64,000 bases of DNA, taken from assembly GCA_041685115.1 (NCBI GenBank), contig JAWLGK010000001.1, positions 327,346-391,345 of the forward strand. Reading direction: 5' to 3'. The notes under the pieces are model-generated. The model ran no database searches and was not told the DNA's origin. It saw only the letters and a program-made list of their open reading frames with translations. The position numbers and the translations under genes are program-made. This document shows, piece after piece, positions 52,143 to 61,082 of the stretch. The stretch comes from JALOAT01 sp041685115 (GTDB lineage Bacteria > Pseudomonadota > Gammaproteobacteria > Thiohalomonadales > Thiohalomonadaceae). The number at the start of each line of letters is the position of its first letter. Within the stretch, counting starts at the first letter, position 1.

Positions 52143-52397
52143 TTATTGGTCCAGACCGTATTGCTGAAGCTTCTTGCGCAGGGTGCCGCGGTTGATGCCA
52201 AGCACTTCCGCGGCACGGGTCTGGTTGCCGCCGGTGTGGGCGAGTACGGTTTCGAGCAACGGCCGCTCCACCTCGCTGAGCAGCAGCGTGTAGAGGTTGC
52301 CGGGGGCATGGCCGTCCAGGTCGGCAAAGTAGCGGTCCAGGGCTGCACGCACGTGGCCGTTGAGCCCTATCGGTCCCTTGGTTTTCACGTTGTTCAT
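52143..52397 (-). CDS. fis: DNA-binding protein Fis
   Basis: This 84-residue nucleoid protein has the C-terminal helix-turn-helix NQTRAAEVLGINRGTLRKKL and the family YTLLLSEVERPLLE segment. It bends DNA and controls rRNA and growth-phase genes. Its start overlaps the dusB stop by four bases, the conserved dusB-fis arrangement of gammaproteobacteria. It is shorter than E. coli Fis (98) at the N-terminus, as in many relatives. Confidence 0.97.
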   Translation of the reverse strand: MNNVKTKGPIGLNGHVRAALDRYFADLDGHAPGNLYTLLLSEVERPLLETVLAHTGGNQTRAAEVLGINRGTLRKKLQQYGLDQ

Positions 52398-53380
52398 GCG
52401 GCCAACTCCTCCCCTGCGATGATGCGATCAAAAAACTCCCTGACCATGGTCAATTGCTGCGCGGTGGTTTCCACCTGATTCACGGCCTGGCGGAAAATCG
52501 CTCCCTGACGCTGTCCCTTGCTGTACCACGAGATATGCTTGCGGGCCACCAGCAGGCCGGTGCGCTCTCCGTAGAACGCGTAGAGATTGTCGAGATGGGC
52601 CAGGAGGAGGTCACGGATTTCCGTGACTTCCGGCTCGGGCATCCGGGTTCCTGTTCTCAGATAGTGTTCGATCTCGCGGAAAATCCACGGCCGCCCCTGT
52701 GCGGCGCGGCCAATCATGATTCCGTCGGCGCCGCTGGCGTCGAGTACGGCCCGCGCTTTTTCCGGTGTGTTGATGTCGCCGTTGGCGATGACCGGGATGG
52801 AAATGCTCTGTTTCACCGCGCGGATGGTGTCGTATTCGGCTTCGCCGCTGTAGCCGTCCGCACGCGTGCGACCGTGAATCGCCAGGCACTGGATGCCGCT
52901 CTGTTCGGCGATGCGTGCAACCTTCACGGCGTTGCGGCTGTGGTTGTCCCAGCCGGTGCGGATCTTCAGCGTGACGGGCACGTCGACTGCGCCAACCACC
53001 GCCTCGAGGATCCGGGCCACCAGCGCCTCGTCGCGCAGCAGCGCCGAACCCGCCATCACATTGCACACCTTTTTGGCCGGGCAGCCCATGTTGATGTCGA
53101 TGATCTGCGCCCCATTGGCCACGTTGTAGCGGGCGGCATCGGCCATCTTTACCGGGTCCGCACCCATGATCTGTACGGAACGCGGTTCGGGCTCACCTTC
53201 GTGATCGGCGCGGCGCTTGGTTTTTTCGCTGCCGTAGAGCAACGAGTTGGACGAGACCATCTCGGACACGGCGAGACCCGCCCCCATGGCGCGACACAGC
53301 AGCCGGAACGGGCGATCGGTCACGCCAGCCATGGGCGCGAGCACCAGATTGTTCTTGAGCTCGTACGGGCCGATGCGCAT
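52394..53380 (-). CDS. dusB: tRNA-dihydrouridine synthase B
   Basis: This 328-residue FMN enzyme reduces specific uridines in tRNA. It has the Dus core with IDINMGCPAKKVC (active-site Cys), AIHGRTRADGYSG and ANGDINTPEKA, and ends with the helical RNA-binding domain. Length is near the E. coli enzyme (321). It overlaps fis by four bases and lies about 148 bases below the DUF3426 gene. Confidence 0.97.
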   Translation of the reverse strand: MRIGPYELKNNLVLAPMAGVTDRPFRLLCRAMGAGLAVSEMVSSNSLLYGSEKTKRRADHEGEPEPRSVQIMGADPVKMADAARYNVANGAQIIDINMGCPAKKVCNVMAGSALLRDEALVARILEAVVGAVDVPVTLKIRTGWDNHSRNAVKVARIAEQSGIQCLAIHGRTRADGYSGEAEYDTIRAVKQSISIPVIANGDINTPEKARAVLDASGADGIMIGRAAQGRPWIFREIEHYLRTGTRMPEPEVTEIRDLLLAHLDNLYAFYGERTGLLVARKHISWYSKGQRQGAIFRQAVNQVETTAQQLTMVREFFDRIIAGEELAA

Positions 53381-53528
53381 CGGGAGGGAGTCACTGCCAA
53401 TCGGGGACCGGGAATGATAATGCAGAGTGCCCCGCGCTCAAAATCCAATTGGCGCCCGGCCTGCTGTGCGCCGGCGCGAGTCACCGCACCGGGACAGGAA
53501 ATTCTTGCGCACTCAACGCTCTGGCGCG

Positions 53529-54200
53529 CTACATGAAAGTGAATTCGTAGCCGAGGGCACGATCGCCCGGATCGAGGATCTCAAGCACCGCGTGGGCCTC
53601 TGCCCCGGCGGCCAGCGAGGTCGTCGGTTGGGCCGGCAGGTATTCGGCGGGGCTGAAGCGTCGGCTGGCGACGGCGCGCTCGGCCGAGTCGAGGAAGGTG
53701 ACCAGGAGGTCGGGGTAGGGCTGTGGCCGCGCCGAGCGGTTCACGAAGGTCGCATCGAGCAGCAGGGCGCGATCGAACTTCGGGTGGCTCTGTACATTGC
53801 GCGAGGTGAGCTCGAACACTGCCAGGTCGCGCCAAGGCGGCAGGTCGCAACGCGCCACCTTGCAAAGCAGCTCCACGCCCGGGCGAAGGGTAGGCTGGGC
53901 CGCGAGGGCGGCGCGTTGGTGGTAGGCGTACTGGCCTGCCAGGGTGATGATCAGGAGCAGGTTGAGGAGCGTCCAGCCGATCGTGGATGGCGTGCTGCGC
54001 GGTGCGTATGTACCCGTGCCGAAGGTGAGCTCGCCGAGGTCCCTTGTCGTTGGCGTCTGCGTTCGTGCGGCGGCCAGCAGTGCGGTGCGTCCGTCGAATA
54101 CGGTCTGACAGGCGCCGCAGCGCACCTTGCCGCCTGCGGCAGCCAGCTGTTCCTCGCTCACGCGGAAGGTTGTCCGGCAGCAGGGGCAGCGGGTGTGCAT
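53529..54200 (-). CDS. DUF3426 zinc-ribbon membrane protein
   Basis: This 223-residue protein starts with a zinc ribbon (CPCC and CGAC pairs, in MHTRCPCCRTTFRVSEEQL). A membrane helix at about 76-95 precedes a DUF3426 domain with NQLATRPALR-like QPTLRPGVELLCKVARC and FERALLLDA. It lies directly after prmA, as in many proteobacteria. The role is unknown. It ends 148 bases before dusB. Confidence 0.88.
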   Translation of the reverse strand: MHTRCPCCRTTFRVSEEQLAAAGGKVRCGACQTVFDGRTALLAAARTQTPTTRDLGELTFGTGTYAPRSTPSTIGWTLLNLLLIITLAGQYAYHQRAALAAQPTLRPGVELLCKVARCDLPPWRDLAVFELTSRNVQSHPKFDRALLLDATFVNRSARPQPYPDLLVTFLDSAERAVASRRFSPAEYLPAQPTTSLAAGAEAHAVLEILDPGDRALGYEFTFM

Positions 54201-54204
54201 GGGC

Positions 54205-55083
54205 TCAGCGGCGGCGGCCTTCCAGCCGCACCCAGTCCTCCAGGACTGTGGCCGGGGCCATATCGAACCATTGCTGGTACACCGCGCGCACTTCCTCGGC
54301 CTGTTCGCGCAGGATCCCCGAAAGCACCACGTCGCCGCCCGGTTTCACGAGCGCGGCGAAGCGCTCGGCCAGGGCCATGAGCGGGCCGGCCAGGATATTG
54401 GCGATGAGCACGTCGGCAGGCTCCCCGGGGGGCTGCTCTGGCGAGGTGGTGACAAGCACCTGGCTCACGGCGTTGCGTTCGGCGTTTTCGCGCGTGGCGA
54501 GCAGGGCCTGGGGGTCATTGTCGGTAGCCCATACGGTCGTCGCGCCGAGGCGGGCCGCGGCGATGGCGAGAATGCCCGAGCCGCAACCGTAATCGATGAC
54601 GCGCTGAGCCGTCGGGGCATGGTTATCGAGCCATTCCAGGCACAGGCGCGTGGTGGCGTGGGTACCGGTGCCGAAGGCCATGCCCGGATCGAGGAGGATG
54701 TTCACGGCCTGCGGGTCGGCGGGTGTGTGCCAGCTCGGCACGATCCACAGGCGCTCGCCAAAGCGCATGGGCTGGAAACGGTCCATCCAGGCGCGGTTCC
54801 AGTCCTGGTCTTCGAGGCGCTCGATACGGTAAGGCGGCAGCGGTGTGGGCGCGAGCCGGCGGGCGAGCTCGGCGACCACGCCGTCCATGTCGGCCTCGGC
54901 GCTGAACAGGCCATTCACGCGTGTGCGGTCCCACAGCGGCGTAGTACCGAGCGCGGGTTCGAAGATGGGCTGGTCGGCAGCGTCGAGCAGCGTCACCGCC
55001 TCGGCGCCGGCTTCGGTCAGCAGGTCGGAAAGGGCGTCGCCGTCGGCGGCATTGCATTCCAGCAGGAGTTGGTTCCAGGGCAT
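54205..55083 (-). CDS. prmA: Ribosomal protein L11 methyltransferase PrmA
   Basis: This 292-residue SAM-dependent methyltransferase has the SAM motif VIDYGCGSGILAIAAARLG, the acidic DNDPQA turn and IANILAGPL. The AFGTGTHATT loop is also typical of PrmA. It methylates ribosomal protein L11. Length equals E. coli PrmA (293). It is followed by the DUF3426 gene four bases later and preceded by accC across a palindromic repeat. Confidence 0.97.
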   Translation of the reverse strand: MPWNQLLLECNAADGDALSDLLTEAGAEAVTLLDAADQPIFEPALGTTPLWDRTRVNGLFSAEADMDGVVAELARRLAPTPLPPYRIERLEDQDWNRAWMDRFQPMRFGERLWIVPSWHTPADPQAVNILLDPGMAFGTGTHATTRLCLEWLDNHAPTAQRVIDYGCGSGILAIAAARLGATTVWATDNDPQALLATRENAERNAVSQVLVTTSPEQPPGEPADVLIANILAGPLMALAERFAALVKPGGDVVLSGILREQAEEVRAVYQQWFDMAPATVLEDWVRLEGRRR

Positions 55084-55118
55084 CGGTAATAGTGGGGATG
55101 ATTCACCTTAAGACATGA

Positions 55119-55187
55119 CTCTCGCCAAGGCGCAAAGAACGCCAAGATGGTTCCTGCCTTCTTTGCGTCTTCGCGTCGTGGCGAGAG
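55119..55187. repeat. Dispersed palindromic repeat, CTCTCGCC family (copy 2)
   Basis: CTCTCGCCAAGGCGCAAAGA at 55119 faces TTCGCGTCGTGGCGAGAG ending at 55187, with TTCTTTGCG/CGCAAAGAA pairing inside. The same arms bracket 10121-10270. It lies between prmA and accC. Confidence 0.75.
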
Positions 55188-55225
55188 GGCTGCTCGATGT
55201 GTGGACGAGCCGGCACCGAAACTGC

Positions 55226-56566
55226 TTACAACCCGAGTTTCTTGTGCAGATAGTGGATGTTGGTTCCACCGGCTGCGAACGCGGCGTCGTCGATCAACTC
55301 CTGGTGCAGCGGGGCATTGGTCTTGATGCCTTCCACGATGACCTCATCGAGCGCCGAGCGCATGCGTGCCATGGCGCTTTCACGCGTCTCGCCCCAGGCG
55401 ATGAGCTTGCCGATCATGGAGTCGTAGTTGGGCGGCACGGTGTAGCCGTTGTAGATGTGCGAGTCCCAACGGATGCCGGGGCCGCCGGGCACGTGCAGGC
55501 CGGTGATCTTGCCGGGCGAAGGCATGAAGGTCTTCGGGTCCTCGGCATTGATGCGACACTCCATCGCATGGCCGCGCAGCTTGATCTGCTCCTGGGTGTA
55601 GGAGAGCTTCTCGCCGGCGGCGATGAGGATCTGCTCCTTCACGATGTCCACGCCGGTGATCATCTCGGTAACCGGGTGCTCCACCTGCACGCGGGTGTTC
55701 ATTTCGATGAAATAGAACTCGCCATTCTCGTACAGGAACTCGAAAGTGCCTGCGCCGCGATAGCCGATTTCACGACAGGCCTGGGCGCAGCGTTCGCCGA
55801 TGCGGCGGCGCTGTTCCTCGGTGATACCCGGCGCGGGGGCCTCCTCGATGACCTTCTGGTGGCGGCGTTGCATGGAGCAGTCGCGCTCACCCAGGTAGAT
55901 GGCGTTGCCGTGGGTGTCGGCGAGCACCTGGATCTCCACGTGACGCGGATTTTCCAGGTATTTCTCCATGTACACCGTGCTGTTGCCGAAGGCCGCGCCC
56001 GCTTCGCCGCGGGTGAGGCCGACGGCGTTGAGCAGGTGAGCTTCGCTGTGCACCACGCGCATGCCGCGTCCACCACCGCCGCCGGCGGCCTTGATGATGA
56101 CCGGATAGCCGATCTCTCGGGCGAGGCGCAGGGTCTCGTCATCGTCATCACCAATGGGGCCGTCCGAACCTGGTACGCAGGGCACGTCGGCCTTCTTCAT
56201 GGCGTCCTTGGCCGACACTTTGTCGCCCATCAGGCGGATGGTATCTGCGCGCGGACCGATGAACACGAACCCGCTCTGTTCCACACGCTCGGCGAAATCG
56301 GCGTTCTCCGAAAGAAAGCCGTAGCCCGGGTGGATGGCGACCGCATCGGAGACCTCGGCGGCGCTGATCAGCGCCGGTACATTCAGGTAACTCTGCGCCG
56401 AGGGCGCCGGGCCGATGCAGATGGATTCGTCGGCGAGCTTCACATGCTTCAGAGCACGGTCCACGGTGGAGTGGACCGCGACGGTGCGAATACCGAGTTC
56501 CTTGCACGCCCGCAGAACGCGCAGGGCGATCTCGCCGCGATTGGCTATGACGACCTTTTCAAACAT
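55226..56566 (-). CDS. accC: Acetyl-CoA carboxylase biotin carboxylase subunit AccC
   Basis: This 446-residue ATP-grasp enzyme carboxylates the biotin on AccB in fatty-acid synthesis. It starts MFEKVVIANRGEIALRVLRA, has the ATP loop KAAGGGGGRGM, EMNTRVQVEHPVTE, and FMPSPGKITG. Length is that of E. coli AccC (449). It lies 21 bases after accB on the same strand. Confidence 0.98.
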   Translation of the reverse strand: MFEKVVIANRGEIALRVLRACKELGIRTVAVHSTVDRALKHVKLADESICIGPAPSAQSYLNVPALISAAEVSDAVAIHPGYGFLSENADFAERVEQSGFVFIGPRADTIRLMGDKVSAKDAMKKADVPCVPGSDGPIGDDDDETLRLAREIGYPVIIKAAGGGGGRGMRVVHSEAHLLNAVGLTRGEAGAAFGNSTVYMEKYLENPRHVEIQVLADTHGNAIYLGERDCSMQRRHQKVIEEAPAPGITEEQRRRIGERCAQACREIGYRGAGTFEFLYENGEFYFIEMNTRVQVEHPVTEMITGVDIVKEQILIAAGEKLSYTQEQIKLRGHAMECRINAEDPKTFMPSPGKITGLHVPGGPGIRWDSHIYNGYTVPPNYDSMIGKLIAWGETRESAMARMRSALDEVIVEGIKTNAPLHQELIDDAAFAAGGTNIHYLHKKLGL

Positions 56567-56587
56567 ACGTCTGCCCTTTGCGGCGGG

Positions 56588-57037
56588 TTATTCGATGATG
56601 AACAGCGGTTGGCCGAATTCGATGGGATCACCGTTCTCCGCCATGACAGCCTTGACCACGCCGGCCTTGTCGGCCTCGATCTGATTCATGATCTTCATGG
56701 CCTCGATGATGCACAGTGTGTCGCCCACGTTCACACGCTGGCCCACGTCGGTGAACGGCTTGGCGCCCGGCGAAGCGGCGCGATAGAAGGTGCCGACGAT
56801 GGGCGAGGTGACCTGGTGACCGGTGGCGGCGGGCGCCGCGGCAGGTGCGGCTTCGGCAGGTGCGGCAGCCGGTGCCGGAGCGGCCGTGGGGGCGGGCGCA
56901 GCGGCATAAATGGCCTGCGGCACGACCTGACTGGCACGACTGATGCGTACCGATTCCTCGCCTTCCTTGATCTCGATCTCCGCGATGCCGGATTCTTCGA
57001 GCAGTTCGATCAATTTCTTGACTTTTCGGATATCCAT
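56588..57037 (-). CDS. accB: Acetyl-CoA carboxylase biotin carboxyl carrier protein AccB
   Basis: This 149-residue carrier has the biotinylation site EAMKIMNQ, with modified Lys115. The N-terminal domain (1-40) and a Pro/Ala-rich linker (45-73) are followed by the lipoyl/biotinyl domain. It works with AccC and the carboxyltransferase. It lies 18 bases after aroQ in the usual gammaproteobacterial aroQ-accB-accC order. Confidence 0.97.
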   Translation of the reverse strand: MDIRKVKKLIELLEESGIAEIEIKEGEESVRISRASQVVPQAIYAAAPAPTAAPAPAAAPAEAAPAAAPAATGHQVTSPIVGTFYRAASPGAKPFTDVGQRVNVGDTLCIIEAMKIMNQIEADKAGVVKAVMAENGDPIEFGQPLFIIE

Positions 57038-57055
57038 TTTATTGAGCCTGCCTTG

Positions 57056-57502
57056 TCAATGTTGGTCCGCGAGCCGCCCGAGGGCGGCCGTGAGTGCGAG
57101 TTCGTAGCCGGCGGCGCCAAGGCCGCTGATGACACCTTGTGCAATGTCCGAAAAATACGAGTGCCGCCGGAACGGCTCCCGTGCGTGCACATTGGACAAG
57201 TGCACTTCAATGAAAGGGATCGCCACTGCCGACAATGCATCGCGCAGGGCCACGCTGGTGTGGGTGAACGCAGCGGGGTTGATGATGATGAAATCGATCC
57301 CTTCGGCGCGTGCCCCATGGACGCGCGCAATCAATTCGTGCTCGGCGTTGCTTTGGAAGGTTTCGAGGGCATGCCCGTGGGCAACAGCCAGCGCCTGCAA
57401 GCGCGCATCGATATCGGCCAGCGTGGTGCTGCCGTAGATGCCGGGTTCTCGGGTACCAAGCACATTGAGGTTGGGCCCGTTGAGTACCAACAGTCTGGCC
57501 AT
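57056..57502 (-). CDS. aroQ: Type II 3-dehydroquinate dehydratase AroQ
   Basis: This 148-residue enzyme converts 3-dehydroquinate to 3-dehydroshikimate. It has the signature LNGPNLNVLGTREPGIYG, INPAAFTHTSVALRDA and VHLSNVHAREPFR with the conserved Arg and His. The ATG at 57502 follows GGAAGG; the open frame extends to 57592 without family similarity. It leads the aroQ-accB-accC operon. Confidence 0.97.
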   Translation of the reverse strand: MARLLVLNGPNLNVLGTREPGIYGSTTLADIDARLQALAVAHGHALETFQSNAEHELIARVHGARAEGIDFIIINPAAFTHTSVALRDALSAVAIPFIEVHLSNVHAREPFRRHSYFSDIAQGVISGLGAAGYELALTAALGRLADQH

Positions 57503-57704
57503 GAACCTTCCCAGGACGCTTTTATCGGAGATTGTTTCTACTTGTCGGCCGGTTCGTGCCTGTTCCCTGCATATTGCAAGCAGGCGGGCCATGCAAAACG
57601 GGCGACATTGTGCCCGAAGGGGCTTTCCATGTCCATATTGCGCCCAAGTTATGCGAACTTGCCCGCATGTTCAGGCAAGAACTGGGCCTTTTCCGTGACC
57701 CTGT

Positions 57705-58211
57705 TCACAATAGGGGCTTGATGGATTCCTCCGCTTCTGCGCGGGAGATCTCGCCGGCGCGGCTATGGATGATGCGGCCGGTGCGGTCGATCACGGCGGT
57801 GAAGGGCAGCGCGTCGACCGCGTTGCCGAAGCGCCGCGCCAGGGCGATGCCGGTGTCCTCGGCCAGCAGCAGGGGGTAGTTGATGTCGCTGGCCACGGCA
57901 AAGTCGCGGGCGTTGGCGGCGGAGTCCACGGTGACCCCCAGTACGACCAGGCCCTGGTCGGCGTACTCGGCCTGTAGCGCGACCAGCTCCGGGACCTCGC
58001 GGCGGCACGGCGGACACCAGGGCGCCCAGAAATTCACCACCCGCACCTGCCCGGCCCAATCGTCCAGGGAGCGTGTCCGGCCCTGCAAGTCGGGCAAGCG
58101 AAAATCCGTGGGTGCCTGCGCGATCGGGCGCACGCTGAAGTGGAAGTACCCCGCGGTGGCGCCGCCGGCCAGTGCGGTGAAGGCGAGGAAGATTGCGACG
58201 CTTTTTCTCAT
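57705..58211 (-). CDS. TlpA-family thioredoxin-like protein
   Basis: This 168-residue protein has an N-terminal membrane anchor or signal (about 5-24) and a TlpA/ResA-type thioredoxin domain with W-C66-P-P-C69 in NFWAPWCPPCRREVPEL. It should reduce disulfides in the periplasm, and DsbD, encoded just upstream on the same strand, is the natural electron donor. The ATG at 58211 is chosen; the upstream frame consists of the tandem repeat region. Confidence 0.9.
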   Translation of the reverse strand: MRKSVAIFLAFTALAGGATAGYFHFSVRPIAQAPTDFRLPDLQGRTRSLDDWAGQVRVVNFWAPWCPPCRREVPELVALQAEYADQGLVVLGVTVDSAANARDFAVASDINYPLLLAEDTGIALARRFGNAVDALPFTAVIDRTGRIIHSRAGEISRAEAEESIKPLL

Positions 58212-58260
58212 ATCCGGCAATTCATCAGGCGAAAAGGAACGCCTGCGGAATGCAAGCGGC

Positions 58261-58296
58261 CATAAAGGCAACCATAAAGGCAACCATAAAGGCAAA
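58261..58296. repeat. Three tandem copies of a 12-base unit
   Basis: CATAAAGGCAAC occurs three times in a row (the third copy ends in AAA) directly upstream of the TlpA-like gene. It is an uninterrupted minisatellite of 36 bases and would vary in length by slippage. Its role is not known. Confidence 0.85.
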
Positions 58297-58298
58297 AA

Positions 58299-58466
58299 GC
58301 ATTAACCACGGGGGACACGGGGAACACGGGGGAAACCGTCAATGGTTACGTAGCGGTAGGAGCGGGCTCAGGCCGCGATTGTCGTCGGATGCCGCGCCAT
58401 CGCGGACTGAGGCCGCTCCCAACACAGAAAAACACGGATTTCCCCCGTGTCCCCCGTGTTAATGCC
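58299..58466. repeat. Nested palindromic repeat, uninterrupted copy
   Basis: The outer arms are CATTAACCACGGGGGACACG (left) and CCCCCGTGTTAATG (right). An inner hairpin pairs GGAGCGGGCTCAGGCC with GGACTGAGGCCGCTCC. The same left arm and inner hairpin recur at 63788-63910, where the right arm is missing because an intron begins. This is a dispersed mobile or REP-like element between dsbD and the TlpA-like gene. Confidence 0.85.
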
Positions 58467-58472
58467 TTCCCG

Positions 58473-60701
58473 TCAACGCCGGAACGCCGCCTCCACCTGC
58501 GGCCGGAACTGCTCCGGTTTCATGAAGCCGACCACGCGGTAGTTCTTGCGCTCCTCACCCACGGTGTCGAAGAACAGGATGGCCGGCGGACCGATGAGGC
58601 CGAAGCGCTTGAGCAGGGCCTGGTCCGCTTCATCGTTGGCGGTGACGTCAGCCTGGAGCAGCACCGCGCCTTGCAGGGCCGCGATGACGTCCGGGTCCGA
58701 GAAGGTGTATTTCTCGAACTCCTTGCAGGAGATGCACCAGTCCGCATAGAAGTCCAGCATCACCGGGCGGCCGCCCGCGGCGGCCAGCTCACGGTCCAGG
58801 TCGGCGGAGGACTTGATGGTCTTGAATTGCAGGTGCGGCTGCTGCACGGCGCCGCCGGCGAAGCGCAGGTGATCGAGGGGGGCGAGCGGGTCGCGGCCGC
58901 CGCTGGCGGTACCGATGAGCAGCAGGGCTCCGTACACCAGCAGCACTACGCCCAGGCCCTTCCACAGCTTCTGCCAACCGCCCTTGCCGGCGATGGGATC
59001 GAGGGCGCCCATGTACACGGCGGGCACGATGAACAGCAGCGCCCACAGCACCATCACCACGGTCGCCGGCAGGATGCGCTCCAGCATCCACACGGCCACG
59101 GCAAGCATGAGCACGCCAAACACGGCCTTCACCGTGTCCATCCAGCCGCCGGCGCGGGGCAGGAATTTGCCGGCGGACACGCCCACCGCCAGTAACGGTG
59201 CGCCCATGCCCAGGCTCAGGGCGAACAGGGCGGCACCGCCCAGCACGGCATCGCCGGTCTGGCCGATATAGATGAGGGCGCCCATGAGCGGCGGCGCCAC
59301 GCAGGGGCCGACGATGAGGGCGGAGAGCAGGCCCATGACGGCCACGCCGGTGAGATTGCCGCCCTGCTGGCGGTTGGAGATCTCGGTGATGCGGCTCTGC
59401 AGGCTTGATGGCAGTTGCAGCTCGAAGAAGCCGAACATGGACAGGGCCAGGGCCACGAACACGGCGGCGAAGGCGCCGAGGATCCAGGGGTTCTGGAAGG
59501 TGGCCTGCAGGTTGGCGCCGAACAGGCCGGCGATGACGCCCGCCACCGTATAGGTGAGCGCCATGGCCAGCACGTACACCACGGACAGGGTGAAGGCGCG
59601 GCGCGTGGTGATGCTCGCGCCCTGGCCTACGATGATGCTCGACAGGATGGGGATCATCGGGAATACACAAGGCGTGAAGGCGAGCAGCAGGCCGAGGCCG
59701 AAGAAGGTCAGCACGGTCATGGCCGTGTTGCCGCTGGCCAGCGAGGCGGCCAGGCTGTCCTGCTCGGAGAGCGGCTCCGTGGTGACGGGCGCCGCGGCTG
59801 CGGCCACCGGCGTCGTGCCGCCCACCGCGCCGGCGGGAAGTTCAAAGCTGACGGTCTTCTTCTGCGGCGGATAGCAGATCCCGGCCTCGGCGCAGCCTTG
59901 ATAGCCGATCACTAGCTTGAGCGGCAGGGCAGCGGCGTGCTCACGCACCACCGGTACACGCACCTCCAGACCATCGTGAAACACCTGGATGCGGCCGAAG
60001 AATTCGTCGTCCTTTTCCTCGCCTGCCGGGATCAGCGGCTGACCGAGGGTTACGCCGGCGGCATCCTGCAACTGGAAGCTGAACTTGTCGCGATACAAAT
60101 AGTGCTTGGGGGCGATCTCCCAGCGCGCCAGGACGGTATTACCGTCGATGGCGTCGGCAGTCATGCGGAAGGCGACCTCCGGATCGAGCACCTCCTCTTC
60201 CTGCGCACCGAAGCTCGGCAGCAGATCGGCGAGGGGCGCCGCGCGCATGATCGGCTGGGCCGGCGTGGTGCCGACCTGGGCAGGCAGTTTCAGGGTCACG
60301 GTCTGGCGATGGGGTGGGTAGCACACACCCACGTCTGCGCAGCCCTGGGAATGAGCGACCAGGGTCAGCTGGCGCAGCTCGCCGGTGCGCTTGAGCGGGA
60401 TGTCCACGCGGACCTTGCCGCGGTAGGTCTCGACTTCGCCGAAAAACTCGTCCTGCTTCTTCTTGCCGGCAGGGAATGCGGGTTCGCCGAGGCTCGCGCC
60501 GGCGGTCTCGGTGGTGAAGCGCAGCTTGCTGCGATAGAGGTAATAGCCGTCGGCAACCGACCATTCAGCGCGTAGGGTGTCGGCATTCATGGCCTCAGCC
60601 GTGAAGCGGAAGGCCTCGTCGGGCGGCAGCAGGTCTTCTTCGGTGGCAAACCCCAGCAGGGGAAGCAGCAATAAAGGCAGGACGCCGAGAATTCTTTTCA
60701 T
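58473..60701 (-). CDS. dsbD: Thiol:disulfide interchange protein DsbD with duplicated N-terminal domain
   Basis: This 742-residue protein carries electrons from cytoplasmic thioredoxin to periplasmic partners. Two N-terminal alpha domains are present, each with the active Cys pair: C121/C127 in CADVGVCYPP and C270/C276 in CAEAGICYPP. E. coli DsbD has one such domain and 565 residues. The eight-helix middle domain holds FTPCVFPMIP and GPCVAPPLMG. The C-terminal thioredoxin domain has ADWCISCKEFEKYTF. It overlaps cutA by four bases. Confidence 0.95.
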   Translation of the reverse strand: MKRILGVLPLLLLPLLGFATEEDLLPPDEAFRFTAEAMNADTLRAEWSVADGYYLYRSKLRFTTETAGASLGEPAFPAGKKKQDEFFGEVETYRGKVRVDIPLKRTGELRQLTLVAHSQGCADVGVCYPPHRQTVTLKLPAQVGTTPAQPIMRAAPLADLLPSFGAQEEEVLDPEVAFRMTADAIDGNTVLARWEIAPKHYLYRDKFSFQLQDAAGVTLGQPLIPAGEEKDDEFFGRIQVFHDGLEVRVPVVREHAAALPLKLVIGYQGCAEAGICYPPQKKTVSFELPAGAVGGTTPVAAAAAPVTTEPLSEQDSLAASLASGNTAMTVLTFFGLGLLLAFTPCVFPMIPILSSIIVGQGASITTRRAFTLSVVYVLAMALTYTVAGVIAGLFGANLQATFQNPWILGAFAAVFVALALSMFGFFELQLPSSLQSRITEISNRQQGGNLTGVAVMGLLSALIVGPCVAPPLMGALIYIGQTGDAVLGGAALFALSLGMGAPLLAVGVSAGKFLPRAGGWMDTVKAVFGVLMLAVAVWMLERILPATVVMVLWALLFIVPAVYMGALDPIAGKGGWQKLWKGLGVVLLVYGALLLIGTASGGRDPLAPLDHLRFAGGAVQQPHLQFKTIKSSADLDRELAAAGGRPVMLDFYADWCISCKEFEKYTFSDPDVIAALQGAVLLQADVTANDEADQALLKRFGLIGPPAILFFDTVGEERKNYRVVGFMKPEQFRPQVEAAFRR

Positions 60702-61021
60702 TGTTTATGGTCCACGACTGAGTTGATCCATGCGAGATAATCGCCTGATCCCTGCGCGAATGGGACCGCGATGACCTCCGGAAGTTCATACGGGTGCTTG
60801 GCCCGGATCGCTGCCTCCACCTGCGGGTAGACATCGCGTCGGGTTTTTACCAGCAGTAGTTGCTCCACATCGGTCACCAGTTCCCCCTTCCACTGGTAGA
60901 CCGAACGGATCCCCGGCAGGATGTTCACGCAGGCCGCCAGCCGTATCTCGACCAGATGTCGCGCCAGCGTCTCCGCGCTGTCGGAATCGGGGCAGGTGGT
61001 GATGACCAGACAGTGATCCAT
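60698..61021 (-). CDS. cutA: Divalent-cation tolerance protein CutA
   Basis: This 107-residue protein has the CutA1 pattern: CLVITTCPDSDSAETLARHL-like start, KGELVTDVEQLLLVKT and HPYELPEVIAVPF. It forms a trimer related to PII and is linked to copper or divalent-cation tolerance. Its stop overlaps the dsbD start by four bases; the cutA-dsbD pair is a conserved arrangement. Confidence 0.96.
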   Translation of the reverse strand: MDHCLVITTCPDSDSAETLARHLVEIRLAACVNILPGIRSVYQWKGELVTDVEQLLLVKTRRDVYPQVEAAIRAKHPYELPEVIAVPFAQGSGDYLAWINSVVDHKQ

Positions 61022-61082
61022 GGCAAACCCTCGCTGGGCACGGGACGAACCGATTTATACTCTACCTTTTGCGGTGAACTGC

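Noticed and set aside
55115..57721. 868-codon plus-strand open frame opposite accC, accB and aroQ
   Set aside because: It is a mirror of conserved housekeeping genes, with no domain of its own.
58261..58296. CRISPR-like repeats
   Set aside because: The units are contiguous with no spacers and there are no cas genes.
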